From assembly GCA_020723385.1 (NCBI GenBank), contig DYIZ01000017.1, positions 1 through 58,839 of the forward strand: DNA of 58,839 nucleotides. The letters run 5' to 3'. Made by a program: the position numbers and the translations under genes. The notes under the pieces are model-generated. The model saw only the letters and a program-made list of their open reading frames with translations, was not told the origin of the DNA and did not search any database. Source of the stretch: Candidatus Aquidulcis sp. GTDB taxonomy: Bacteria; Chloroflexota; Anaerolineae; Anaerolineales; UBA4823. Positions 33,361 through 42,618 of the stretch are shown one piece after another. Every line of letters begins with the position of its first letter. Within the stretch, counting starts at the first letter, position 1.

Positions 33361-35841
33361 TTACCTGTTCCAATCTACAGAACAAGTTACCCGATCATCT
33401 TCTGGGAAGAGGGTACAAGTATGATTGACGGTCTCTGTCTCTGCTCTCGGACCGACGCCGCGAGTGTAGTTGTAAACGTAATCAATAGATCCTGACCAGT
33501 TTTTGGGTAAGAGCACCGGGGGGCAAGTCCATTTGCCATTCGAGTATCTGAGCACCAGCCCATTCAGGTCCGGGTAATCGCTGTTCATCCTCACGATGGT
33601 AAGCGGCGAGACGCCCTGCATGTAAAGATTGAAGGTAACGAGCACTGTGCGAAGGGGGGTAGGCGTGAAGTTGAGTGTATCTGTTGCGCTGCCTGACTCA
33701 TTCGAAACTACCACTGTGACCCATTGCTCCGTCTGATCGCTCCAGGTGAAAGATATCGAGTCTTCCAGGGAATTGACTGTCTGGTGTGTTACCGCAGATT
33801 GGTTAGAAGCGGTCCAGGCGAAGGTGAGAGGCAGACTGGCCCCAGAAGGTACTGTGGCTATGAAGGTGCATGTGCTCCCAGATTTGCAGCCATCTGGATT
33901 GGTGATGGTTACAGCAGAGGGGGGGATAATGGATTGTCCAACGTGGATAGCTATAGCAGTGTTACCAGGTACGTCAATGGTTGCATCCCCAAATCCATCC
34001 CCATCATTATCTACTATTGTAATTTTGGTGCCGGTACAGTCTGTTTGATCAGTAGTCAGGTCGCCATTGATCACATTGCAGTATGTGCCAGCAGGGAGAC
34101 CTGTGGTGAAAGTATTCGAGAACGAGTTGCCGGTGTTATTGATAATCACGAAACCTTTGTGATTGACCCCGAAAGCAATTTGTTGCGTGCTGGACCATTT
34201 ATCATGCACGTCAGCAACAGAAACATCTGAGCCATACACGGCATTGCGGAAGCCGACCATATTGGCAATGGCCGTCCAGTGATGCTGGCAGACCCATTTG
34301 TTGCTTGCCGTGTACGCTCCGGTTGTGTCATAGGTGGTCATGTTGGCGCAGCTTGTGTTAGCGTCTGCCGAAGGGCCAATTAACTCCTTGTCAGTCCGCC
34401 AGGACGATGAACCGTTGAACCAATCGTAGCCTGAATAAACTTGAACATGATCTCCGTATGGCCAGGCTAACATAAAAACATAAGCCATCAAGTAGGTTTG
34501 GTTATCGAGGTAGGTGAGAACATCCAAATGATCAGCCTCGCCTGATCCATACCAGTAACTACGTTCCGTATCATGATTATCTACAACCGGGATCGCCTTA
34601 TCGGACGGGAGCAGCCCCCAACCCTCGCCAAATAGCGTCGAGCCGATGAGCCATTGGATATCGCCTGAATTCTCACCCCTGAATTGATCTTCCAATGCGG
34701 AGCCAAAGGAGAATTCAAAGGCATCACCATTGTTTTTAGCATAGGGATTGGCGGCATAGCCAAATGACGTGTTTCCTGGATACCCGTCGTAGGTGTAGTC
34801 CACAGTTCGTAATCCTGTTGCTCCACGCCCGGTAACATCTCCGGCATCATTCTTGATGAGAGTTTCCAGCACTTCCTGGTAAACGTAAGAATTTCCGATG
34901 GTTGGTGTAATTGTGTCGTCAATCGTCTGGTTGAGAATCGCATTCATTTGGTCAGCCGGAATGTGTTTGACGGCATCTACTCGAAAACCGTCCACTCCCA
35001 TTGCTCTCAGGTCTGACAAGTATTCGGCAATGGTTTTCTGAACGACCGGATCTTCTGTCATCAAGTCCCGAAGCCCTTCAAGCTGGCAGTATTGAACTTC
35101 ACCTACGTTATTCCAATCATCTATTCGGTTGTTTTCGTCCATACAATCGTGAAAGTCGCCGTTGGGGTTTTCGCCGATCCCTTTGTAATATGTGCTGGTT
35201 CCAAACGAGCCGTTACTTTGAGATGAGTTGTTATAGTAAAGAGCACTTGGAAAAGCCAAAGTATTCCAGAGCGCATTGTAGGTCGTATTGGAAGGATAGC
35301 CATTGGCAGTATTTTGATAGCCATTCCCATAGCCCAAGGTGCATTCGGATAAAGTGTTATTGCATGTCCATGCATCCTCTCCGGCCATGTGGTTGACAAT
35401 GACATCAACATAAATTTTTAGATTGGGGCAGGCGGCGACCATGTTTGTGAAATCGGTCTGGCTTCCCAATCGGTTGCCGACGTTGTAATTTACGACCTGA
35501 TACAAATCCCACCACACTCTACGTTTGTCTGAATTGCTAATGACCAAATTTGCGGGGTGGTTATGGGGAGGTGAGACCTGGACGGCGTAATATCCTTTCA
35601 ACGCCAAGTAGTCACATTCCTCCGCGATGTCCTGAAACTTCCAATTCCACAGGTTTGCAATGACACGGCCGTTTTCAGGACTACCTGCCTGGGAATACAC
35701 CTTATTCGTACTGGATGTGTTGAGTTTCGCTGCATTGGTACTTATCAGCGGAAACACCAAGATTGTTCCAAACACAAGGATCAACGCAAGCCGCCAGATT
35801 TTTTTTGTGAACAGTCGGGAGATATGTTTCAGTGTTGACAT
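33361..35841 (-). CDS. Secreted alpha-amylase (GH13) with C-terminal beta domains
   Basis: An 826-residue exported glycoside hydrolase cleaving alpha-1,4 glucan bonds of starch or glycogen. After a signal peptide (residues 15-38), the GH13 barrel begins with NLWNWKFQDIAEECDYL and AVQVSPP. The nucleophile is the aspartate in GFRVDAVKH, the acid/base is the glutamate in YVYQEVLE, and the third acid is in VVDNHDTERS. Domain C follows (to about 600), then an Ig-like domain (about 620-715) and a C-terminal region (about 720-826) with paired cysteines resembling a starch-binding module. It works with the neopullulanase at 37001 in outer starch breakdown. The ribosome site is AGGA 8 bases before the start. 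Confidence 0.92.
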   Translation of the reverse strand: MSTLKHISRLFTKKIWRLALILVFGTILVFPLISTNAAKLNTSSTNKVYSQAGSPENGRVIANLWNWKFQDIAEECDYLALKGYYAVQVSPPHNHPANLVISNSDKRRVWWDLYQVVNYNVGNRLGSQTDFTNMVAACPNLKIYVDVIVNHMAGEDAWTCNNTLSECTLGYGNGYQNTANGYPSNTTYNALWNTLAFPSALYYNNSSQSNGSFGTSTYYKGIGENPNGDFHDCMDENNRIDDWNNVGEVQYCQLEGLRDLMTEDPVVQKTIAEYLSDLRAMGVDGFRVDAVKHIPADQMNAILNQTIDDTITPTIGNSYVYQEVLETLIKNDAGDVTGRGATGLRTVDYTYDGYPGNTSFGYAANPYAKNNGDAFEFSFGSALEDQFRGENSGDIQWLIGSTLFGEGWGLLPSDKAIPVVDNHDTERSYWYGSGEADHLDVLTYLDNQTYLMAYVFMLAWPYGDHVQVYSGYDWFNGSSSWRTDKELIGPSADANTSCANMTTYDTTGAYTASNKWVCQHHWTAIANMVGFRNAVYGSDVSVADVHDKWSSTQQIAFGVNHKGFVIINNTGNSFSNTFTTGLPAGTYCNVINGDLTTDQTDCTGTKITIVDNDGDGFGDATIDVPGNTAIAIHVGQSIIPPSAVTITNPDGCKSGSTCTFIATVPSGASLPLTFAWTASNQSAVTHQTVNSLEDSISFTWSDQTEQWVTVVVSNESGSATDTLNFTPTPLRTVLVTFNLYMQGVSPLTIVRMNSDYPDLNGLVLRYSNGKWTCPPVLLPKNWSGSIDYVYNYTRGVGPRAETETVNHTCTLFPEDDRVTCSVDWNR

Positions 35842-36246
35842 ATTTTGTTCCTCAAGTAGTTGGGGGATTTTGGGTTTGAGTGGTATGTGAAGTGAATAGT
35901 TGACAGATCTTGGTAGAATTTGTTGGGAATAGACCTCCTTCCCATAATTTGGTGTCTATAAACCTATCGGAATTGAAAGGCGATCGAGTGGAGGATACAA
36001 CCAGACGTTTATTCGGACATCCCTCGCGAGTAGCCAATTCTTCCCCATCTTTGGTAGGTGCTCGGATGGAGCGCCAAACAAAACAAAAAGGGCGCCGAAG
36101 CGCCCTGGGTTGGTTATATTTGTTTTGACGAGCAATATCTTTTTATGGGCCTTCTGTTTCGAATGGGAGAAGCCCCAGATCTGAGTAACATTCCTGCCGA
36201 AGGCAGGAAAACCCTTTTTATGAAATACTCCCACTGAGGGAGAATC
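35842..36246. other. Intergenic region with terminator and a short perfect hairpin
   Basis: No gene is seen in these 405 bases. They contain the minus-strand terminator at 36081-36105 and a perfect 8-bp hairpin TTCCTGCC-gaa-GGCAGGAA at 36191-36209 without a U-tract, probably a dispersed element. The amylase promoter should lie between about 35850 and 36050 on the minus strand. Confidence 0.5.
36081..36105 (-). terminator. Intrinsic terminator with TTCG tetraloop
   Basis: On the minus strand GGGCGC-TTCG-GCGCCC is followed by TTTTTGTTT, a strong terminator. It ends transcription from the cysteine-rich gene at 36247 before the amylase gene. Confidence 0.9.
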
Positions 36247-36825
36247 TCATGTATCTACGGTTTCGAAAACGAACCGGCAGGGTTTTTCCCGGCGACTTTC
36301 GAGCGCGGATGACAACACAGTTTTTGTAATCAGCCTCTTGCCCAACGCGATTTGGTAATGATAACGAAAATGCCCCGCACAACAGTAGCAGTAGGTTATC
36401 GAAACCGGCTCCTTCAAGTCCACTCCCTGGAATACCGGACACGGACATTCAAAACCGCCTTCTTCACCGATCCTCGCCGTGATTGTGGCATCGGCATTCA
36501 ACACAGGCTTGCCCATGTGCGTGATCTGACTCAGCGCCTGTAGTTTCTCTTCCAGGCTTCTACCCGCATAATCCTTCGCAAGCTGTTGAACTGCTTTCAA
36601 TCGCCACCCACCTTTTGAGCAGGCACAGGCATCCCGAATGGCGTGACAGGTTTCGATAGCCATCAACGTTTCCATCCGCCGCATGGCTTCGATGAAAAAA
36701 GCCGCCCGGGTTTCCTTTTTAGCCTTGTCAGTGATGGTCTCGTAACCGTCCATGATGCTTGCAGTTACTTTTCCATCAATCTGGAAGTCGTTTAATGCTT
36801 TTTTGAATCTTTGGATTGCGGTCAT
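36247..36825 (-). CDS. Cysteine-rich hypothetical protein (possibly DUF6144)
   Basis: A cytoplasmic protein of about 192 residues; ATG 36825 (MTAIQRFKKALNDF) is preferred to 36846. It has many cysteines in clusters: CHAIRDACACSKGG in the middle, then ECPCPVFQG and TYCYCCAGHFRYHY. These could bind zinc or an iron-sulfur cluster. The end RREKPCRFVFETV is typical of a family I recall as DUF6144, but I am not certain of the number. There is no signal peptide. It is monocistronic with its own terminator about 140 bases downstream. Function unknown. Confidence 0.7.
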   Translation of the reverse strand: MTAIQRFKKALNDFQIDGKVTASIMDGYETITDKAKKETRAAFFIEAMRRMETLMAIETCHAIRDACACSKGGWRLKAVQQLAKDYAGRSLEEKLQALSQITHMGKPVLNADATITARIGEEGGFECPCPVFQGVDLKEPVSITYCYCCAGHFRYHYQIALGKRLITKTVLSSALESRREKPCRFVFETVDT

Positions 36826-36907
36826 GGTGGCACCGTAGAATGTCACTTTATGGAGGTAGCTTCCCGGATGAGGCCCAAGACTACCGATTTCACATAGGCA
36901 GCCGCAG

Positions 36908-36981
36908 TTTTCACCGCGAAGACGCAGAGTTCGCTGAGAGTTGTGGTTATTCTCTGCGTTCTCTGCGTCTCGGCGGTGAAA
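36908..36981. repeat. Dispersed palindromic GCAGAG repeat
   Basis: Inverted arms TTTTCACCGC / GCGGTGAAA enclosing GACGCAGAG and CTCTGCGTC. It occupies the gap between the neopullulanase stop and the cysteine-rich gene. Relatives lie at 29657, 55211 and 58782. Confidence 0.8.
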
Positions 36982-37000
36982 TGCCTACTTGTTCAGTGGC

Positions 37001-40000
37001 TTATCTCAAAACCACCGGCAGATACACCTTATACCCCACCGCCTCGGTGGTGAAGCTCCAAATCACCGGGGTTTTCAAAGTCGCGCCAGTAGCGTCTTTC
37101 ACGCCGCTGATCAGCACCGTGTATGTCGTCGAGCCTTCCAGCGGTTGATCGGGGGTGAAGATAACAGTGAACGTATCCGCATCGTAAGCGAAGACACCCG
37201 ACACATCGCCGCCCGGCCCGCTCACGGTGTAGGTGGCGGCAACTGTCATCGTATGGCTCCACGTCACGCGGATCGTGTCGGTCACCAGCACGCCGGTAGC
37301 GTCCGCCTCCGGGTAAACACTGACCACCAACGGGTCAACCCAGTGCTGCACAGCTTTGTGTGTGTCCGGGCCGACGCCCCAATCCGTGGCGGTATCATCC
37401 ACCAACTGGTTGCCGTCTGCCCCGTAGGCCACAACCATGCTCCGGTTGGCGTAACCGGTGATCGTGCCCCACGCTTCCACCGTATCCCAACCGCCGCGTG
37501 TGTATTTGTACTGCGCCGCAGTCCCATCGGGAATGTTGATGGTGCGGCTCCAAACATGGGGCGACACCTCGGTCATTGGCAAAGCGCCGGGACTCCAGAC
37601 CGAAAGTTCTGGCAGATCGCCGACTACGTAGACCGTGTCGCCCGAGGGGGTGTAATCGGGGACGCGCTCGGTGAAGGTGTCCGCCACCAGCTTGGCCTGG
37701 GGCGTGGCTTCCACCTGGTTGGAGAGTCCCGACCGGTTGAAGGAGGTATCCACTGCCTGCACCCGGTAGTAGTACGTCTCGCCGGTGGTGACCATATCAT
37801 CGGTGTAGATGGTGGTCGGGGCGGCGATGCGGGCGATGACGGTTCCTACTGTGCTGCTGACCGTCGTCCGGTAGAGATCGTACGCGTAGAGCGTGGGATC
37901 GCCAGCGATTGGGTCCCATGTCAGCTCGACGTAACCTGCTGACCAGTCGGTCAATTGCAGGTTGAGCGGCGTCGCCGGGGCGGTCGTATCACCCGAGGGC
38001 AGAACGTGCAGCACCCCGGGGGTGATGACGCCCGTGGGGGTGATGATCCCGCTCAGGTCGGCGTAAACCCAATCTCTGCCGCCGGTCGTCGAGTAGCGAT
38101 AAACATAGTAGAAATCGCCCGTCTCTTCGGGGACAAGCCCTCCGGCGAACTGATCGGAGCCGCTGGTATCTGCGAAGAAGTCCGCGTTGACCCAGTTCGT
38201 CCACAGGAGGGGAGCGTCAGCCTGATCCCCAAAGCCGATCTGCGCCCACAACCCATCGGTGGGGCCGCTGACCGACGTAACGCCGGGGACGAGCGCCGAG
38301 CCGAAGATGTCCACGGTGGGCGTCAACCCGATGGTGTGAGTGATCTCATCGGGATTGTTCAGGAAGGCTTCGGTGATGATATAGTGCGGGACTCCGCTGA
38401 CTTCGTTGGAGTAGCCGCTGCTCAGGCCGGTCGCGCCATCATTGCTGACGATGACGTAGTAGTACGGTATACCATTGTTCAAGCCGCTGTCGGTGAAGTT
38501 CGTCGCGGAGGTCGCGCCAACCCACTCGTAGCCGCCGCCAAACAGCAGGCTGCGGTAGATATCGTAACTTGTCGCGCCAGCCGCCGCCGACCAATCCAGG
38601 TCAATCTCGCCGTCGCGTTCGTCAGTCACGGCCAGGTCAGCCACTGCGTCAGGCGGTGTTTGGGCGTTTGCCAGGGTGAGTATCGCGCCATACAGGCCGG
38701 GCACTTCGATCACGATCTCGCCTGTGCCGCTCACGGTGTAAGGGGCGTCGCCGTCGAGTGCGTTTTCGAGCGTCTCGCCGTAGGCCAGGTAACCGGTCAC
38801 ATCCAGGGTGACGGTTTGCGTGGCGGCGTCGCGGTTGATGATGACGATGGCGGTATCGGAACGGTCGGCCATCATGCGTCCGTAGGCGTAGACGTTGTTG
38901 GCGTCATCGGTGAGCAGCGTATCGAAGCTGCCGGTACGCAGCGCTGGGTGGGCGTTGCGGATACCGATGAGCAGCGTGTAATATTCTTTCAGCACATCCT
39001 GGCTGGGTTGGGTTTGCAGATGAACATAGTAGGGTGTGCCGCTCTCGCCGTCCAGCCAGGGGAATGGCTGGCGGTTGTAGGGATCGTCTTCCCATTTGGC
39101 GTTGCCGCCGCCATAATCCACGTAAACCGGCGGGCCGACCAGCCCCACTTCGTCGCCGTAATAGATGGTCGGTGCGCCGGGCATGGTCATTTGCAGCAGC
39201 GCCACGCCTTTTAGCTTGGTGATGGCGTCGCTCCAGTCATAGTTGGGATCCGCGTAGAGGCTGGTGTTGTGCTGGCTGGCGTTCTCGTCGAGCATGAACA
39301 GCGCCCGGCTGGTGTCGTGGCTGCCGAGCAGGTTCATCATGGCGTAGAAGGCCTCCGGGGCATAGCGCTCTTCCAGGTTGTGCAGGCGCTCATCCAATTC
39401 CGTGGGAGACAGCGGGATGAGGATGCCAGCCGAACTGCCGGAGTTGTGATCGTTGTCATCGAAGGTGGTGTCGCGCCAGAAACTCAGAATGGCCGAGCCA
39501 AACTGGTAGTTCATCGTGGCATCCCACTCGCCGCCGATCGTCCACGAGGAGGCGTTGCCCCACTCTTCGCCGACGATGTATGTGTCGGGGTTGACCGCGT
39601 GGGTGGCGGTGCGGAAGCCTTCCCAGTAATTGTTGGCGGGATCGCCGGTTGTGCCGGGGTCAACATCGCCGGCCACATCGAGACGCCATCCATCGGCCCA
39701 CTGCATCCAGTACGGGCCGACCGAGTTGGTTCCGTCGCTCCAGATGTGGGCGCGCACTTCGGGGTTGGCTGCCTGCAATTTGGGCAGCGAGTCGTACCCG
39801 GCCCAGTCAGTGTATGTCGCAGAGAGGGGAGTCCCATTCGAACTGGCGCATTTCCCGGTTCCAGTGTACACATCGGTGAAGTAGAACCAGTCACGATAGG
39901 GCGAGTCGGGACTTTCGCAGGCGCCGGAGCTGTCGTTCGTCCCAGGGGTTGTGGGGTTGCCGCCGGCATCCCACCGGCTGTAGCGGTCGAAATACACACT

Positions 40001-41851
40001 GTCGGACGAGACGTGGTTGAACACGCCATCGAGGATGAGATTCATCCCGAGGAGGTCGGCCTGCTGGGTAAGGGTGATGAAAGTCGCCAGGTCGCCAAAG
40101 TTGTCGTCAATCTGCATGTAGTCGGTGGCGTCGTACTTGTGGTTGGAGGGCGACTCGAAGATCGGGTTGAGGTAGATGGTGGTGATTCCCAGGTCGTGCA
40201 GGTATTGCAGTTTGTCAATCAACCCTTGCAGATCGCCGCCGTAGAAGTTCTTGCTGTACGAGCCGGAGCAGGGGGTGGAAACAGTGCGTGGGTCGCAGAT
40301 TGCGGTGTTCCAGTCTGTTCCATTCGAGCGGACGATGGTGCCCGACTCGTTGTAGAAGAATGTCCCGGCAGGGGTATCGTTGGTAGGATCGCCGTCGCGG
40401 AAGCGGTCGGGGAAGATCTGGTAGACGACGGCGTTCTTGATCCAATCGGGAGTCTGGAAAGCCGGATCGTACACGGTGAGCTGCCAGCTATAATCCGGCG
40501 AATCCTCGTAAGCCTGCCCCCAGCCGCCGAAGCGCTGTCCGTTCGAGCCGAGATCGTCTTCATAGTAATCCACGTCCGCGCCGTCAATGGCGATGAAGCG
40601 ATACCAGTACACGGTAGGCACGTCGCTGGCGGGTACGGTCACTTCCCACCATTCGTAAGCGCCATCATCGGCGGCGCGGTACATCGAAAGCATCATCTGG
40701 GTGTTGGTGCGGTCATTCCACACACGGGCCTTGGCCTCGGTCAGGTCGCCGGAGGCAGCGCGCAGGCGCAGGGTGACGGCTGTGTTGGTCGTCACCGGGC
40801 CGCCGGGGGTGCGGAAGATCGTATTCCGGCTGTCGTGACCGAGCTGGCCCCAAAACACGACGCCATCGTGATCCGCGCCCACCTGCACATTGCGAATGGA
40901 TTGGACGGTGTTGACGCCGTCATTGGCGGCGATGGTGAGAACGTTGGCCCCATGATCGAGGGTGACCGGCTGGGCGAAAGCGCCCGAAATATCAACCGTG
41001 GGGGTGAAGAGCGCTGTGCCGTTTACGTCAACGGTCACTTCCACGCCCACCGTCGGGCTGACCGTGCCGGTGACGGTGAGATCGGGGTCGCCGGTGTAAT
41101 AGCCATCCGCCGGGAAAGTCACGTCGAGCTGGACGGGGGTGTAAGGAGGATATTGGGTGGAGTTATCCAGCACGCCCTGGGTGAGCCAATCCGTGGCGTT
41201 CCAGTCGTCGGCCGGATCGTTGATCGTATCTTGTGGGTTGTCAGTGGTCGTCCCGCCGGTGGACCAGACTTCGATCCACATCTGGCTGGGGCTGCCCAAT
41301 TTCGTTTTTGCCATACGCCATTCGAGCACCGATGTCGAACCGATGAGGCGGGCGGCCTCGTCAATCGCGCCATTTTGGCTCCAACTGCTGCCGCCCCACT
41401 GCCAGAACTGGGTGCAGCTCGAGTTGTAGGTGCCGCAGTCTACCCAGGAATACATCCCGAATTCGGGCTTGTGCGGATCGTTGACGACCACGTTGCGCCC
41501 CCAGGCGTCGGTCGCACCGCCGCTGCCGTTGTTGGTCGTATCCACATAGATTGCATATTTGCCCCAATTATTGCCGCCGCCAATATTCGCGTTGATGGTG
41601 AAGGCAAAATAGAAATTGGTGGCATCTTCGGCGACGTACAGCTCGCCGAGATCGAGGTTTACGCCGTTGACCGCATCGCCTAATGGGTCGCTGGCGAGAG
41701 GAGCGCCATAGGCGGCGTCAATCACGCCGTCCACAGCGATATTGGGCGCAGCCGGTTGTGCGGCTGCCTGGGGGATGGCCGGGCTGAACAGCCCTGCCAA
41801 CAGGATGGCGCAAGCCAGCAAGCGCCAGTAACGGGACAATTTTGGTTTCAT
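37001..41851 (-). CDS. Giant secreted neopullulanase/amylase (GH13) with DOMON-like, FN3, CBM20 and Ig domains
   Basis: A secreted starch hydrolase of 1616 residues from ATG 41851, placed 7 bases after AAGGAG; the open frame upstream has no support. Order: signal peptide; DOMON/glucodextranase-C-like domain (about 30-230); Ig-like linker; CBM34-like domain (about 325-430, GHDSRNTIFRTPGG); GH13 barrel (about 450-950) opening VVYQIFPDRFRDGD with D in GWRLDVAGD, E in VGEEWG and D in LGSHDTS; domain C; two FN3 domains flanking a beta region; CBM20-like starch-binding domain near 1400-1500 (VVGDLPELSVW); a BIG_5-type Ig domain; and the tail YKVYLPVVLR. It would attack starch, pullulan or glycogen at the cell surface. 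Confidence 0.92.
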   Translation of the reverse strand: MKPKLSRYWRLLACAILLAGLFSPAIPQAAAQPAAPNIAVDGVIDAAYGAPLASDPLGDAVNGVNLDLGELYVAEDATNFYFAFTINANIGGGNNWGKYAIYVDTTNNGSGGATDAWGRNVVVNDPHKPEFGMYSWVDCGTYNSSCTQFWQWGGSSWSQNGAIDEAARLIGSTSVLEWRMAKTKLGSPSQMWIEVWSTGGTTTDNPQDTINDPADDWNATDWLTQGVLDNSTQYPPYTPVQLDVTFPADGYYTGDPDLTVTGTVSPTVGVEVTVDVNGTALFTPTVDISGAFAQPVTLDHGANVLTIAANDGVNTVQSIRNVQVGADHDGVVFWGQLGHDSRNTIFRTPGGPVTTNTAVTLRLRAASGDLTEAKARVWNDRTNTQMMLSMYRAADDGAYEWWEVTVPASDVPTVYWYRFIAIDGADVDYYEDDLGSNGQRFGGWGQAYEDSPDYSWQLTVYDPAFQTPDWIKNAVVYQIFPDRFRDGDPTNDTPAGTFFYNESGTIVRSNGTDWNTAICDPRTVSTPCSGSYSKNFYGGDLQGLIDKLQYLHDLGITTIYLNPIFESPSNHKYDATDYMQIDDNFGDLATFITLTQQADLLGMNLILDGVFNHVSSDSVYFDRYSRWDAGGNPTTPGTNDSSGACESPDSPYRDWFYFTDVYTGTGKCASSNGTPLSATYTDWAGYDSLPKLQAANPEVRAHIWSDGTNSVGPYWMQWADGWRLDVAGDVDPGTTGDPANNYWEGFRTATHAVNPDTYIVGEEWGNASSWTIGGEWDATMNYQFGSAILSFWRDTTFDDNDHNSGSSAGILIPLSPTELDERLHNLEERYAPEAFYAMMNLLGSHDTSRALFMLDENASQHNTSLYADPNYDWSDAITKLKGVALLQMTMPGAPTIYYGDEVGLVGPPVYVDYGGGNAKWEDDPYNRQPFPWLDGESGTPYYVHLQTQPSQDVLKEYYTLLIGIRNAHPALRTGSFDTLLTDDANNVYAYGRMMADRSDTAIVIINRDAATQTVTLDVTGYLAYGETLENALDGDAPYTVSGTGEIVIEVPGLYGAILTLANAQTPPDAVADLAVTDERDGEIDLDWSAAAGATSYDIYRSLLFGGGYEWVGATSATNFTDSGLNNGIPYYYVIVSNDGATGLSSGYSNEVSGVPHYIITEAFLNNPDEITHTIGLTPTVDIFGSALVPGVTSVSGPTDGLWAQIGFGDQADAPLLWTNWVNADFFADTSGSDQFAGGLVPEETGDFYYVYRYSTTGGRDWVYADLSGIITPTGVITPGVLHVLPSGDTTAPATPLNLQLTDWSAGYVELTWDPIAGDPTLYAYDLYRTTVSSTVGTVIARIAAPTTIYTDDMVTTGETYYYRVQAVDTSFNRSGLSNQVEATPQAKLVADTFTERVPDYTPSGDTVYVVGDLPELSVWSPGALPMTEVSPHVWSRTINIPDGTAAQYKYTRGGWDTVEAWGTITGYANRSMVVAYGADGNQLVDDTATDWGVGPDTHKAVQHWVDPLVVSVYPEADATGVLVTDTIRVTWSHTMTVAATYTVSGPGGDVSGVFAYDADTFTVIFTPDQPLEGSTTYTVLISGVKDATGATLKTPVIWSFTTEAVGYKVYLPVVLR

Positions 41852-41879
41852 CATTTTCTCCTTGGGGTGGGTTGGGGAT

Positions 41880-41910
41880 AAAAAGAGTCTGCCCCAAAAA
41901 GAGCAGACTC
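41880..41910 (-). terminator. Terminator or attenuator ahead of the neopullulanase gene
   Basis: On the minus strand GAGTCTGC and GCAGACTC pair (8 bp) and are followed by TTTTTATCC. It lies 90 bases after the GNAT gene and 29 bases before the neopullulanase start, so it may end the GNAT message or act in the enzyme leader. Confidence 0.75.
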
Positions 41911-41999
41911 GTGAAGCTGTATTCATTATGCGGTGGAAAGGCGGTAATCAACCATGTGAGAGGCAGCAACCAGGATGACTAAACAGAGTATTTCAATCG

Positions 42000-42611
42000 T
42001 CATTTCGAATTATACCCGCTATTTGTCAATTTTTCCTCCAGCCGCGCCTTCACCCCAGGCCACTCATCGGCGATGATGCTGTAATATACGGAATGGCGGA
42101 TGACGCCGCCGGGGAGGATCATGTGATTGCGGAATATCCCCTCTCGGATGGCCCCCAGCCGCTCGATGGCGCGCTGCGAGCGCTCGTTGCGTGAATCGGT
42201 TTTGAACTGCACCCGGAGGCAGCCCAGCGTCTCGAAGGCGTGGCGCAGCAGCAGGTATTTGCACTCCGTATTGACCGCTGTCCGCTGAAACTCGACCGCG
42301 TACCACGTTCCCCCAATTTCCAGCCCGTGATCCTCCGGCTCGATGTTCAGGTAGCGCGTCCCGCCGATGGCGCGCCCGCTTTCCAGGTGGATCACAGCGA
42401 AAGGTAAGTCCCTGCCGCGCGCCTGCCGTTCGAGCATCTCCGCTACCCAGTCGCGCATCTGCGCCTCGCCGGTGACGTTGCCGTAGAGCATGTACTGCCA
42501 GATGCTTTCGTCCCGCCCGGCGACCGCCAGATCGGGAACGTGCGCCAGCGAGAGCGGCTCGAGGCGGACAACGCTGCCGGTGAGGGTGATAGGCTGAATA
42601 TCTAACACCAC
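42000..42611 (-). CDS. GNAT family N-acetyltransferase (RimJ/RimL-like)
   Basis: A 203-residue cytosolic acetyltransferase that would transfer acetyl from acetyl-CoA to an amino group. It opens with ITLTGSVVRLEPLSLAHVPDL, the usual first strand of RimJ/RimL-type GNATs. The V-G-G-T-R-Y-L-N and LEIGGTWYA strands and the CoA-binding part around EFQRTAVNTECKYLLLRHAFE follow, then NERSQRAIERLGAIREG, a very typical motif. Starts are tandem GTG codons after AGGAGGGC, with the second one (42608) better spaced. The gene begins 7 bases after the CorA-like gene ends, so they form an operon. The substrate is unknown. Confidence 0.88.
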   Translation of the reverse strand: MVLDIQPITLTGSVVRLEPLSLAHVPDLAVAGRDESIWQYMLYGNVTGEAQMRDWVAEMLERQARGRDLPFAVIHLESGRAIGGTRYLNIEPEDHGLEIGGTWYAVEFQRTAVNTECKYLLLRHAFETLGCLRVQFKTDSRNERSQRAIERLGAIREGIFRNHMILPGGVIRHSVYYSIIADEWPGVKARLEEKLTNSGYNSK

Positions 42612-42618
42612 CGCCCTC

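Noticed and set aside
37955-39214. Plus-strand open frame of 419 codons
   Set aside because: Antisense shadow of the same neopullulanase gene, with no recognisable protein features.
39269-41683. Long plus-strand open frame (804 codons) opposite the neopullulanase
   Set aside because: It is fully antisense to a gene with clear GH13 motifs, has no ribosome site or domain, and its composition mirrors the GC-rich codon bias of the real gene.
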